Source of the DNA: Atribacterota bacterium
GTDB taxonomy: Bacteria > Atribacterota > Phoenicimicrobiia > Phoenicimicrobiales > Phoenicimicrobiaceae
Direction: 5' to 3'
Length of the DNA: 5,514 nucleotides
Assembly (NCBI GenBank): GCA_030599445.1
Contig: JAUVOA010000118.1
Location: 1 to 5,514 of the forward strand
Below the pieces are notes generated by a model, which had not been told where the DNA came from, did not search any database, and saw only the letters and a list, made by a program, of their open reading frames with translations. The number at the start of each line of letters is the position of its first letter. Position 1 is the first letter of the stretch. Below, piece by piece: positions 1 to 5,514 of this stretch. Made by a program: the position numbers and the translations under genes.

Positions 1-608
1 AGGGCAAATAGGCTCATAGGCAATACATTTTGGATATAGGCAATTAAAGCAAAACTGAACATTAAAATAATTATTAAGCCACCTGCCAGTCCATCTAAAC
101 CATCAGTCAAGTTTACAGCATTAACTGAACTAATCATCACCAAGACCACAAAAGGTACAAACATAATTCCCAAATCTATACTATTTTTTATAAAGGGAAG
201 ATAAATTTCTGTACCTAAATCAGTGCTTTGTTGGACACAATAGGCAACTATTAAAGCAAAAGCAATTTGAAGGAACAACTTCTGCATAGTAAGAAGACCT
301 AATGATCGTTTCTTAAGATATTTTATTAAATCATCAACCAAGCCGATAAGACCAAAACCAACAGTAGTAATTAATGACCACAAAACATATTTATTATAAG
401 GAACTAGGAGTAAAACTATTATTATCAAAGTAAGAATAACTATTACTCCTCCCATGGTAGGTGTCCCCGTTTTATGTTGATGAAGATTTGGCCCTTCCTG
501 ACGTATTTTCTGTCCTACATTATGTTTTTTTAGGTAATTAATAAAAAACGGTAAAGCAATAACCGGAATTGTAAACGAAGCTAAAATTATTAAGGGCCAA
601 TAGGTCAT
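1..608 (-). CDS. mraY: MraY, phospho-MurNAc-pentapeptide translocase (3' end cut by window)
   Basis: This membrane enzyme transfers phospho-MurNAc-pentapeptide from UDP to undecaprenyl phosphate, making lipid I on the cytoplasmic face. I translated 202 residues from an ATG at 608-606; the frame is open to the window edge, so roughly the last third of a usual 320-360 residue protein is missing. Seen directly: the MraY signature around residues 39-54 (GP..H..K.GTPTMGG), the acidic pair D92-D93 in GLVDD matching the Mg-binding aspartates of the family, and NAVNLTDGLDGLAGG at 163-177. About six hydrophobic segments are visible (near 5-24, 52-70, 76-91, 111-125, 147-162, 175-192). The N-terminus is short, as in Bacillus-type MraY. 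The start is fixed by a strong AGGAGG five bases upstream that overlaps the murF stop, which implies coupling to murF. Confidence 0.98.
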   Translation of the reverse strand, partial: MTYWPLIILASFTIPVIALPFFINYLKKHNVGQKIRQEGPNLHQHKTGTPTMGGVIVILTLIIIVLLLVPYNKYVLWSLITTVGFGLIGLVDDLIKYLKKRSLGLLTMQKLFLQIAFALIVAYCVQQSTDLGTEIYLPFIKNSIDLGIMFVPFVVLVMISSVNAVNLTDGLDGLAGGLIIILMFSFALIAYIQNVLPMSLFA

Positions 609-613
609 TATCT

Positions 614-620
614 CCTCCTT
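614..620 (-). promoter_or_regulatory. Ribosome binding site of mraY, overlapping the murF stop
   Basis: The minus strand reads TAAGGAGGAGATAATG here. The TAA is the murF stop (621-619), AAGGAGG is a near-perfect Shine-Dalgarno, and five bases later comes the mraY ATG. A ribosome finishing murF would stand on the mraY binding site, which suggests translational coupling. Confidence 0.9.
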
Positions 621-2052
621 AGGTGGGGTTATTTTTTTGATACTCTTTTTGCCAAAATTCTAAAATTTCTTCCATTTTCATTTCTCGAGAACCTTTTAAT
701 AAGACAAAATTTCCAGGTTTAATTAAATTTAACAGCTTTTTGGCTAAATTTAACTTCTTATTTTTCTCAAAAGAAAAAACTCTTTCTTCTGCCATCCCCT
801 CTTCTTTGGAAGATTGAGCAATTATCTTTCCTCCTTGACCCACAGTTATTAGGGTATCAATAGATAATTTTGCAACTTCTTTTCCTATTTCCCGGTGGTA
901 AAAGTCGGTCTTTTCTCCTAATTCCAGCATATCTCCCAGGATGGCTATTTTTCTATTGTTTTGTGCAACTTCTGCTAAAGTTTCTAAAGCATTTTTTACT
1001 GATAATGGGCTTGCATTATAGGAATCATTTAGTATTTTAATACCATTATAAAAGTTGCTCAATTGCATATGCAGGTCTAACGGTTTAAAAGAAGATAATC
1101 CTCTTTCAATTAAATCCAATTCTATTCCCAGGGCAAAAGTAACCGCAATGGCGGCAAGGGCGTTATAGATATTGTGCCTTCCCAACAAGGGAAAATATAT
1201 TTCTCTGCTTTTATCATTTTGCACTTCAAGAGTAAATCTTATTCCTTTATCACTGACCATTCTGATATTACAAGCCATAATGTCACTCTCATTCTTAATG
1301 CCAAAGGTGTATACTTTCTTATCTTTAACAATTTCCAACATCTTAAAAAAATAGGAGTCGTCTTTATTTATAATGGCTATACCGTCTTTATCCAATGATT
1401 GTAATAATTCCGACTTAGCCTTAAAAATATTATCCTTTGAACCTAATAAACCAATATGCGCCTCTCCGATATTGGTAATCACTGCTAGATCAGGAGGAAT
1501 AAAATTGGTAAGAGTTTTTATTTCACCCAAACCTCTCATCCCCATTTCCGCTACCAATAGCTTATGTGATTTTTTAAGCCGTAGCAGGGTAAGAGGAATT
1601 CCAATTTCATTATTATAATTTCCAGAGGTTTTTAAAAGAGGAAATTCTTGAGATAAGATATGGGCAATAATTTCTTTGGTAGTGGTCTTTCCATTACTGC
1701 CGGTTACACAGATATTAAAAGTTTTAAATTTATCCTTATAATGTTTAGACCAATTTTGTAAGGCAGAAAGAGTATCTTTTACTTCTACAATAACTCTATT
1801 TTTATCTATTTCTTCATTCTGCAACAAGCTGCTCACGCTCTTACAGGCTACTGCTCCCATCGCTCCCTTATTAAAAGCTTCAATAATAAAATCATGTCCA
1901 TCGAAACTGGGCCCAATTATAGCAAAAAATAAATCACCGGGAATTAAAGTTCGGCTATCTATGGAAATTCTGCTTATTAAGCAATCCTGGTTTCCTTGAA
2001 TTATCTTTCCCGAGACAGCTTTTATCAATTCTCTAATCTTACAGTTTTCCAA
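619..2052 (-). CDS. murF: MurF, UDP-MurNAc-tripeptide:D-Ala-D-Ala ligase
   Basis: This cytoplasmic ATP-dependent ligase adds D-Ala-D-Ala to UDP-MurNAc-tripeptide, the last soluble step before MraY. It has 477 residues, full length for the family. Domains in order: an N-terminal UDP-binding part with SIDSRTLIPGDLFFA (30-44); the ATP domain with P-loop TGSNGKTTTKE (117-127, K122), NYNNEIGIP (145-153), AEMGMRGLGEI (168-178), TNIGEAHIGLLGS (193-205) and KAKSE (211-215), whose K213 sits where Mur ligases carry a carbamylated lysine; GRHNIYNALAA (291-301); and the C-terminal domain with NDSYNASP (342-349), ILGDMLELGE (371-380) and KGSREM (453-458). DxYNAxP and LGDMLELG are specific to MurF among Mur ligases. 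The start is TTG (2052-2050), four bases after the murE stop; no ATG occurs in frame until well inside the P-loop domain. One oddity is DLHMQ (326-330), where the family usually has an arginine (GRM/MRM). Confidence 0.97.
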   Translation of the reverse strand: MENCKIRELIKAVSGKIIQGNQDCLISRISIDSRTLIPGDLFFAIIGPSFDGHDFIIEAFNKGAMGAVACKSVSSLLQNEEIDKNRVIVEVKDTLSALQNWSKHYKDKFKTFNICVTGSNGKTTTKEIIAHILSQEFPLLKTSGNYNNEIGIPLTLLRLKKSHKLLVAEMGMRGLGEIKTLTNFIPPDLAVITNIGEAHIGLLGSKDNIFKAKSELLQSLDKDGIAIINKDDSYFFKMLEIVKDKKVYTFGIKNESDIMACNIRMVSDKGIRFTLEVQNDKSREIYFPLLGRHNIYNALAAIAVTFALGIELDLIERGLSSFKPLDLHMQLSNFYNGIKILNDSYNASPLSVKNALETLAEVAQNNRKIAILGDMLELGEKTDFYHREIGKEVAKLSIDTLITVGQGGKIIAQSSKEEGMAEERVFSFEKNKKLNLAKKLLNLIKPGNFVLLKGSREMKMEEILEFWQKEYQKNNPT

Positions 2053-2056
2053 TCTT

Positions 2057-3529
2057 TTATCTCCCTGTTAAAATATATTTCACTACTTCCTCATCATTAT
2101 GATGGATAACTCTGTTATGATAAATCTGCTCATTTTCAGGCCCTTTTCCAGCTATTAAGACTATATCCCCTTCTTTAGCTTTTTCTAAAGCATGTTTAAT
2201 GGCTTTTACCCGATCAGTAATTATAATATAATCTTTATCTGTTTTTTTAACCCCTCTCTCAATCTCTTGGGCAATTTCCACAGGGTCTTCACTTTTAGGA
2301 TTATCCGCAGTTATTACTATGTAATCACTATATGTTCCTATAACTTCCCCCATGGTAACCCTTACCTTATTATATTTCTCCCCACCATGTCCAAATACAG
2401 TTATTATTTTATGTGAGGTAAAATTGCGTAAATTCCCCAATACATTCCCTAATCCGTGATAATTATGAGCAAAATCTATAATAATATTATAGCTCTGTCC
2501 ATATTCAAGCAGCTTATATCTTCCCGGAGCTCCATAAAATTCACTTAAAGCTTGAGAAATTACACCAGGAAAGATCCCTTGAGAAATAGCTGTTGCTATA
2601 GACGCCAAAGCATTATAAATATTGTATATTCCACTAAAATTTAAATATATTCTAGTCCCGCCCAGAGGTGTTTCTACCATAAAGGATGAATTTTTGAGAT
2701 TCATTCTTATTTTCTTGGCTCTAATATCAGCTTCTTTTTCTATTCCATAAGTAATTAAGTTAACCTTGTTACAATCTATAAAATCTTTACTGTGCTCTTC
2801 ATCAATATTAATTACCGCAAATTTTCCATACTTTTTTTTCTTACTTTTATTTAAACTTAAAAATAATTTTTTCTTCGCCTTTAAATAATTAGAAAAGTTT
2901 TTATGGATTTCGAAATGCTCCTTGCTGATATTAGTAAAGATAGCTACATCAAAATCGCATCCTTCTACGCGGGATAATTGCAAGGCATGGGAAGATACTT
3001 CCATCACTGCATAATCATTCTTTTGTTCAACCATTTCCTTGAGTGTTTTTTGTAAATCTATCGATTCCATAGTAGTCATCTGAGAGGAGTTAATATTATC
3101 ACCGATTATATTTTGTGCAGTGCCCAGAAGTCCTGTTCTATAACCTTCTTCCTGGAAAATGGCTCTTAACATATAAGTAATAGTAGTTTTACCGTTTGTT
3201 CCGGTTACTCCAATTAATTTTAATTTTCGTGAAGGAAAACCGTAAAATTGGTTAGCTAAAATTGCCAAGGCTTTACGACTATCATCTACCTTTATTATGG
3301 TAATACCCGGCCTGGGAGGAATTTCTTTTTCTACCACCAGTGCAACAGCCCCCCTATTAATGGCTTCATCGATAAAATTATGTCCATCAGAAGTAAAACC
3401 TTTTATACATACAAATAAAAAACCTCTCTTTATTTCCCGAGAGTTGTGATAAATTCCTTTGATGTTTAAATTTAAATCACCAATAATTTCTTTAACTTTC
3501 AGGTTAGTTGTTAATTCGTTCAATTTCAT
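2057..3529 (-). CDS. murE: MurE-type UDP-MurNAc-dipeptide:amino acid ligase, divergent C-terminal domain
   Basis: MurE adds the third peptide residue (usually meso-diaminopimelate or L-lysine) to UDP-MurNAc-L-Ala-D-Glu in the cytoplasm. It has 490 residues, normal length, with an ATG start. Conserved parts: HNSREIKRGFLFVCIKG (28-44), P-loop GVTGTNGKTT (107-116, K114), EVSSHALQLSR (177-187), TNISKEHFEIH (199-209, usually DHLDYH), K219 at the expected carbamylated-lysine position, YNIYNALA (302-309) and GAPGRYKLLE (333-342). The rest is unusual: DFAHNYHGL (352-360) replaces DYAHTPDAL; FGHGGEKYNKVRVTMG (379-394) replaces FGCGGDRDxxKRPxMG; ADNPKSEDP (408-416) replaces the DAP-type DNPR; AGKGPENEQ (460-468) replaces GKGHExYQ. 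Aligned by eye, K385 and K412 stand at E. coli R389 and R416, while D409, N410, G461 and E465 are kept. Position between ftsI and murF supports the role; the amino acid added cannot be read safely. Confidence 0.92.
   Translation of the reverse strand: MKLNELTTNLKVKEIIGDLNLNIKGIYHNSREIKRGFLFVCIKGFTSDGHNFIDEAINRGAVALVVEKEIPPRPGITIIKVDDSRKALAILANQFYGFPSRKLKLIGVTGTNGKTTITYMLRAIFQEEGYRTGLLGTAQNIIGDNINSSQMTTMESIDLQKTLKEMVEQKNDYAVMEVSSHALQLSRVEGCDFDVAIFTNISKEHFEIHKNFSNYLKAKKKLFLSLNKSKKKKYGKFAVINIDEEHSKDFIDCNKVNLITYGIEKEADIRAKKIRMNLKNSSFMVETPLGGTRIYLNFSGIYNIYNALASIATAISQGIFPGVISQALSEFYGAPGRYKLLEYGQSYNIIIDFAHNYHGLGNVLGNLRNFTSHKIITVFGHGGEKYNKVRVTMGEVIGTYSDYIVITADNPKSEDPVEIAQEIERGVKKTDKDYIIITDRVKAIKHALEKAKEGDIVLIAGKGPENEQIYHNRVIHHNDEEVVKYILTGR
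2061..2066 (-). promoter_or_regulatory. Ribosome binding site supporting the TTG start of murF
   Basis: The minus strand carries AGGGAG eight bases before the TTG at 2052-2050. It lies inside the last codons of murE, next to its TAA (2059-2057). This site decides the start, because there is no ATG nearby and the TTG start gives the expected N-terminus length for MurF. Confidence 0.8.
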
Positions 3530-3538
3530 AAAAAAATT

Positions 3539-3543
3539 ACCTC
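3539..3543 (-). promoter_or_regulatory. Ribosome binding site of murE
   Basis: The minus strand reads GAGGT, then nine A/T bases, then the ATG at 3529-3527. It sits about ten bases downstream of the last octamer repeat unit, so structure in the array could affect access to it. Confidence 0.75.
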
Positions 3544-3552
3544 AATATTAAT

Positions 3553-3735
3553 TTACCAATTAGCCAATTTACCGATTCTCCAATTGACCAATGTACCAAT
3601 TCACCAATGAACCAATTGCCCGATTTATTAATCTACCATTTAAAGAATAGTTTACCGGTCTACCAGTCAATTTGGTTAGCTAGTTAGTTGGTTCATTAGT
3701 TACACGCTTACCCGGTTTGCCGGTTAACCAATAGA
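3553..3735. repeat. Degenerate 8-base tandem array with inverted halves
   Basis: Read on the plus strand, 3553-3624 is nine consecutive octamers of the form NNNCCRAT with no slippage: TTACCAAT, TAGCCAAT, TTACCGAT, TCTCCAAT, TGACCAAT and so on. The first two or three bases of each unit vary freely while CCAAT or CCGAT is kept. Three weaker units follow to 3648. After a 3-base shift come TTACCGGT and CTACCAGT (3652-3667). From 3672 to 3727 the orientation flips to seven octamers of the NNGGTTNN type, such as TTGGTTAG, TTGGTTCA, CCGGTTTG and CCGGTTAA, again in exact 8-base register, ending with CCAATAGA. The right half is thus roughly the reverse complement of the left. On the murE coding strand the units read ATTGGTNN. 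Function unknown. Confidence 0.9.
3604..3699 (-). other. Potential stem-loop formed between the two halves of the octamer array
   Basis: In the murE leader sense, bases 3699-3688 can pair with 3615-3604 as a 12-base-pair stem with one G-U pair. Ten of these pairs (AATGAACCAA at 3606-3615 against TTGGTTCATT at 3688-3697) are a perfect inverted repeat. The loop is 72 bases and contains a smaller possible hairpin, ACTGG-TAGA-CCGGT (3667-3654). No U-run follows, so it does not look like a terminator. Whether it folds in RNA or is only a by-product of inverted repeat units is unknown. Confidence 0.45.
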
Positions 3736-3772
3736 CAATACACTTCTTCTCTTTTATTTTTTTCTATATACT

Positions 3773-3778
3773 ATTATA
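3773..3778 (-). promoter_or_regulatory. Possible -10 box of an internal promoter for murE-murF-mraY
   Basis: The minus strand has a perfect TATAAT here, in AT-rich DNA. A TTGACA-like -35 is not visible at 16-18 bases: the hexamer 17 bases upstream is TACTAA, and no TGn extension is present. If real, transcription would begin near 3766 and give a leader of roughly 235 bases that includes the whole octamer array. Confidence 0.3.
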
Positions 3779-3827
3779 CTCGAGACAAGCTTATTTTAGT
3801 ATTATTTTATCAACTTAATTTCTTTTA

Positions 3828-3854
3828 TTTACTCATTACATATTACCTAATTAC
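3828..3854. repeat. Short 7-base repeat block, GTAAT type
   Basis: On the plus strand TTAC recurs at 3829, 3836, 3843 and 3851, that is at spacings of 7, 7 and 8; three of the four copies are ATTAC. On the minus strand this reads as GTAAT followed by two or three variable bases. The block is short and AT-rich, so chance is possible, but it has the same design as the octamer array: a fixed core with variable spacer bases. Confidence 0.45.
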
Positions 3855-3889
3855 TGCATTTTTATATGTTCTTCCTTCCGTCCTTAAGC

Positions 3890-3917
3890 TAGATACGATT
3901 CACGAGATACGAGATAC
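3890..3917. repeat. 7-base tandem repeat, GAGATAC type, abutting the ftsI stop codon
   Basis: Four consecutive heptamers are visible: TAGATAC, GATTCAC, GAGATAC, GAGATAC. The last two are identical and the block ends at 3917, directly before the TAA of the penicillin-binding protein gene (3920-3918). It lies wholly outside the coding frame, immediately 3' of it in transcription order. Confidence 0.8.
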
Positions 3918-5514
3918 TTATTTTGTTGGTACTAATAAGTAAGGAAGAATCTTGGAAGCAATCTCCTGGAAAACCGGAGCAGCTACTGTTCCACCGTAAT
4001 AACTCCCCTTAGGTTCATCTAATAAAACTAAAATAGATATTTTAGGATTTTCTGAAGGAACATAACCCACAAATAAAGAGCTGTATTTATCTTCAGAATA
4101 TTTACCGGTAGAAAAATCAAATTTTTGAGCTGTCCCGGTTTTTCCTGCTACCTGGTATCCTGCAAGCTTTGCCCTTGTACCAGTCCCGTCATTCACTACT
4201 TGTTCTAATATCTTGGTCATAGTTAAAGCAATATCAACCGATACTACCTGTCTTACCGGCTTTGGTTTAAATATCTTAATTTTATTTTGCGTAGAATCTA
4301 TTATTTCCTTCACTATCATCGGCTTCATTAAAGTCCCTCTATTAGCTATAGCCGATACAGCCATTATCAACTGAATTGGAGTTACAGAAATTTCTTGACC
4401 TATAGATAGGGAAGCCAGGGAAATTCTTGACCAATCCCTTGTACTTCTTACCAAGCCATTTATTTCACCGGGTAAATTTATTTCAGTCAATGTCCCAAAC
4501 CCGAATCTTCTAATCGATTTTTCAAAAACCTTTTCATCTAATCTTGTCCCGGTTTGAATTACTCCTATATTACAGGAATTTTTCACTATATCGGTAAGAT
4601 CTTGAGAACCATGTTGGTGTATATCGTGAAAAATATTCCCATTGTATTCCATCCATCCCTTACAATTAAATTGATCATCTAATTTAACCACTCTTTCTTT
4701 CAGGGCTGTAGCTATGGTAATAACCTTAAAGGTCGATCCCGGCTCATAGGCATCAGTTACTGTTCTATTTCTCCAAAGATCGCGAGAATATTGATTAAAA
4801 TAATTGGGGTCATAAGAAGGTTTTACTGCCATTGCTAAAATTTCCCCGGTTTTGGGCTCTACTACAATAGCAATTCCTGCTTTGGCTTTAGATTTTAGAA
4901 AAGTTTTATCCAAAGCTTCTTCAGTGATATATTGGATAACTTCATCAATAGTCAATACAATTGAATGCCCATCTTTATGGGTAGTTGGTTCTTTAATGCT
5001 TAAAGGCACCTTGCCTCCTATAGCATCTCTTTCTAAAATTACTAAACCAGGCAAACCCTTTAATTCCTTATCAAAAAATGACTCTAAACCTTCCAGGCCT
5101 TGATTGTCTATTCCCACAAATCCCATTAAATTAGAAGCTAAATAATTCTTGGGATAATGTCTTTTACTCTCATCTAAAAAATTTAATCCCTCTATATTTA
5201 GTTTTTTAATCTCTGCGACTTCTGTTTCTTTTAATTTCCTTTTTATCCATACAAAAGATCTTTTCTGGTTTAATTTATCCAGTACATCTTTTGTTCCCAA
5301 GTTTAAAATTGAAGATACTTTTCGAGCAGTTTCCTGAGGATTTTTGATTTTAGGGGGAATGGCGAATAAAGATTGAACATTAACATTCACGGCTAATTTT
5401 TTAAAATTTCTATCATAGATATTACCTCGTTCTCCCTCAATAGAAAAAGAAGTGAGGTGTTCTTGTTGGGCAATTTCTTTAAATTTATTACTTTGAATAA
5501 CCTGAATGTTATAT
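3918..5514 (-). CDS. ftsI: FtsI/PbpB-type class B penicillin-binding protein, peptidoglycan transpeptidase (5' end cut by window)
   Basis: This is the septal transpeptidase that cross-links peptidoglycan, working with FtsW outside the membrane. The frame is open to the window edge, giving 531 codons; the N-terminal cytoplasmic tail and membrane anchor lie beyond 5514. The first 41 residues in the window continue the family motif RGNIYDRN (29-36), so the GTG at 5390-5388 is an internal valine, not the start. The dimerisation domain follows, with RHYPKNYLASNLMGFVG and GLEGLE near 118-143. Catalytic motifs in window numbering: SxxK as STFK at 260-263 (nucleophile S260, codon 4736-4734), SxN as SCN at 313-315, and KTGT at 458-461. 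The protein ends shortly after GGTVAAPVF, with no PASTA domains, so it is FtsI-like rather than SpoVD- or PBP2x-like. Its place before murE matches the dcw order. Confidence 0.96.
   Translation of the reverse strand, partial: YNIQVIQSNKFKEIAQQEHLTSFSIEGERGNIYDRNFKKLAVNVNVQSLFAIPPKIKNPQETARKVSSILNLGTKDVLDKLNQKRSFVWIKRKLKETEVAEIKKLNIEGLNFLDESKRHYPKNYLASNLMGFVGIDNQGLEGLESFFDKELKGLPGLVILERDAIGGKVPLSIKEPTTHKDGHSIVLTIDEVIQYITEEALDKTFLKSKAKAGIAIVVEPKTGEILAMAVKPSYDPNYFNQYSRDLWRNRTVTDAYEPGSTFKVITIATALKERVVKLDDQFNCKGWMEYNGNIFHDIHQHGSQDLTDIVKNSCNIGVIQTGTRLDEKVFEKSIRRFGFGTLTEINLPGEINGLVRSTRDWSRISLASLSIGQEISVTPIQLIMAVSAIANRGTLMKPMIVKEIIDSTQNKIKIFKPKPVRQVVSVDIALTMTKILEQVVNDGTGTRAKLAGYQVAGKTGTAQKFDFSTGKYSEDKYSSLFVGYVPSENPKISILVLLDEPKGSYYGGTVAAPVFQEIASKILPYLLVPTK

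Larger units (their letters stand above)
3530..3917. other. 388-base non-coding gap between ftsI and murE, filled with short-period repeats
   Basis: No convincing gene is present: minus-strand frames are full of TAA stops, and the plus strand has only a start-less open stretch and a 19-codon ORF made of repeat units. From the ftsI side the gap holds a 7-base GAGATAC tandem block (3890-3917), a CTTC-like run (3871-3884), a 7-base GTAAT block (3828-3854), an AT-rich stretch with a perfect TATAAT (3773-3778), a pyrimidine-rich tract on the plus strand (3741-3766), and the octamer array (3553-3735) reaching almost to the murE ribosome binding site. I see no GC-rich hairpin followed by a U-run, so no intrinsic terminator for ftsI. 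Confidence 0.85.

Noticed and set aside
1172..1618. Plus-strand ORFs of 60-81 codons opposite murF, and similar ones opposite murE (2192-2416) and ftsI (4852-5103)
   Set aside because: They lie fully antisense to well-conserved genes, overlap one another in different frames, and show no recognisable motif.
3591..3650. Plus-strand ORF of 19 codons (ATG to TAG) within the octamer array
   Set aside because: It is built almost wholly from repeat units, has no ribosome binding site, and is antisense to the gene direction. The longer start-less open stretch around 3532-3686 is also explained by the stop-poor repeat unit on this strand.
3639..3673. TTGACT with a TATTCT downstream on the minus strand as a murE promoter
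   Set aside because: The spacer is only 15 bases, the -10 is poor, and the TTGACT comes from the junction of repeat units. The TATAAT at 3778-3773 is a better, though still weak, candidate.
3711..3727. CCGG-TTTG-CCGG as a terminator hairpin for ftsI
   Set aside because: The stem is only four pairs, extension is interrupted by a mismatch, and no U-run follows on the coding strand. It is better explained as two neighbouring octamer units.
3553..3735. CRISPR array or iteron-type origin
   Set aside because: Units are 8 bases with no spacers of constant length, so it is not CRISPR. There is no rep or dnaA gene, DnaA box or plasmid context nearby, so an origin has no support.
3918..5390. A complete 490-residue protein starting at the GTG at 5390-5388
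   Set aside because: The same frame is open for 41 more codons to the window edge, and those codons encode the conserved class B PBP motif RGNIYDRN. The GTG is an internal valine and the gene is 5'-truncated by the window.
3918..5514. SpoVD or PBP2x assignment for the penicillin-binding protein
   Set aside because: Those proteins usually carry C-terminal PASTA domains. This one stops just after the transpeptidase domain, so FtsI/PbpB is the safer name.

Overview
The window is a stretch of a bacterial division and cell-wall (dcw) gene cluster, read entirely from the minus strand. In transcription order (right to left) it holds a class B penicillin-binding protein of the FtsI/PbpB type (3918-5514, 5' end outside the window), murE (2057-3529), murF (619-2052) and mraY (1-608, 3' end outside the window). 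This is the canonical ftsI-murE-murF-mraY order. All four reading frames are intact, with no frameshift, insertion sequence, tRNA, rRNA or CRISPR array.

The DNA is AT-rich (about one third G+C by eye). Starts carry good GGAGG-like ribosome binding sites, murF begins with TTG, MraY has the short N-terminus seen in Bacillus-type proteins, and the PBP has no PASTA domain. This fits a low-GC bacterium with a Firmicutes-like or candidate-phylum background. The sequence alone does not fix the phylum.

The genes form one pathway. MurE adds the third amino acid to UDP-MurNAc-L-Ala-D-Glu, MurF adds D-Ala-D-Ala, and MraY moves the finished pentapeptide onto undecaprenyl phosphate (lipid I). The PBP cross-links the resulting peptidoglycan at the septum. 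murE, murF and mraY are tightly packed (4 and 10 base gaps), with the mraY ribosome binding site overlapping the murF stop, so they look translationally coupled.

Two things stand out. First, the 388-base gap between the PBP gene and murE (3530-3917) is unusual in a cluster that is otherwise packed. It is filled with degenerate short-period tandem repeats: an octamer array of about 180 bases (3553-3735) whose two halves are largely reverse complements, a 7-base GTAAT-type block, and a 7-base GAGATAC block that ends exactly at the PBP stop codon. A perfect TATAAT lies upstream of the octamer array, so the array may sit in a long murE leader. Second, MurE is recognisable but has unusual residues in its C-terminal domain. 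Both arginines that contact meso-diaminopimelate in the E. coli enzyme are lysine here, and the usual YAHTPD and GGDRD motifs are altered. Its amino-acid specificity is therefore open.
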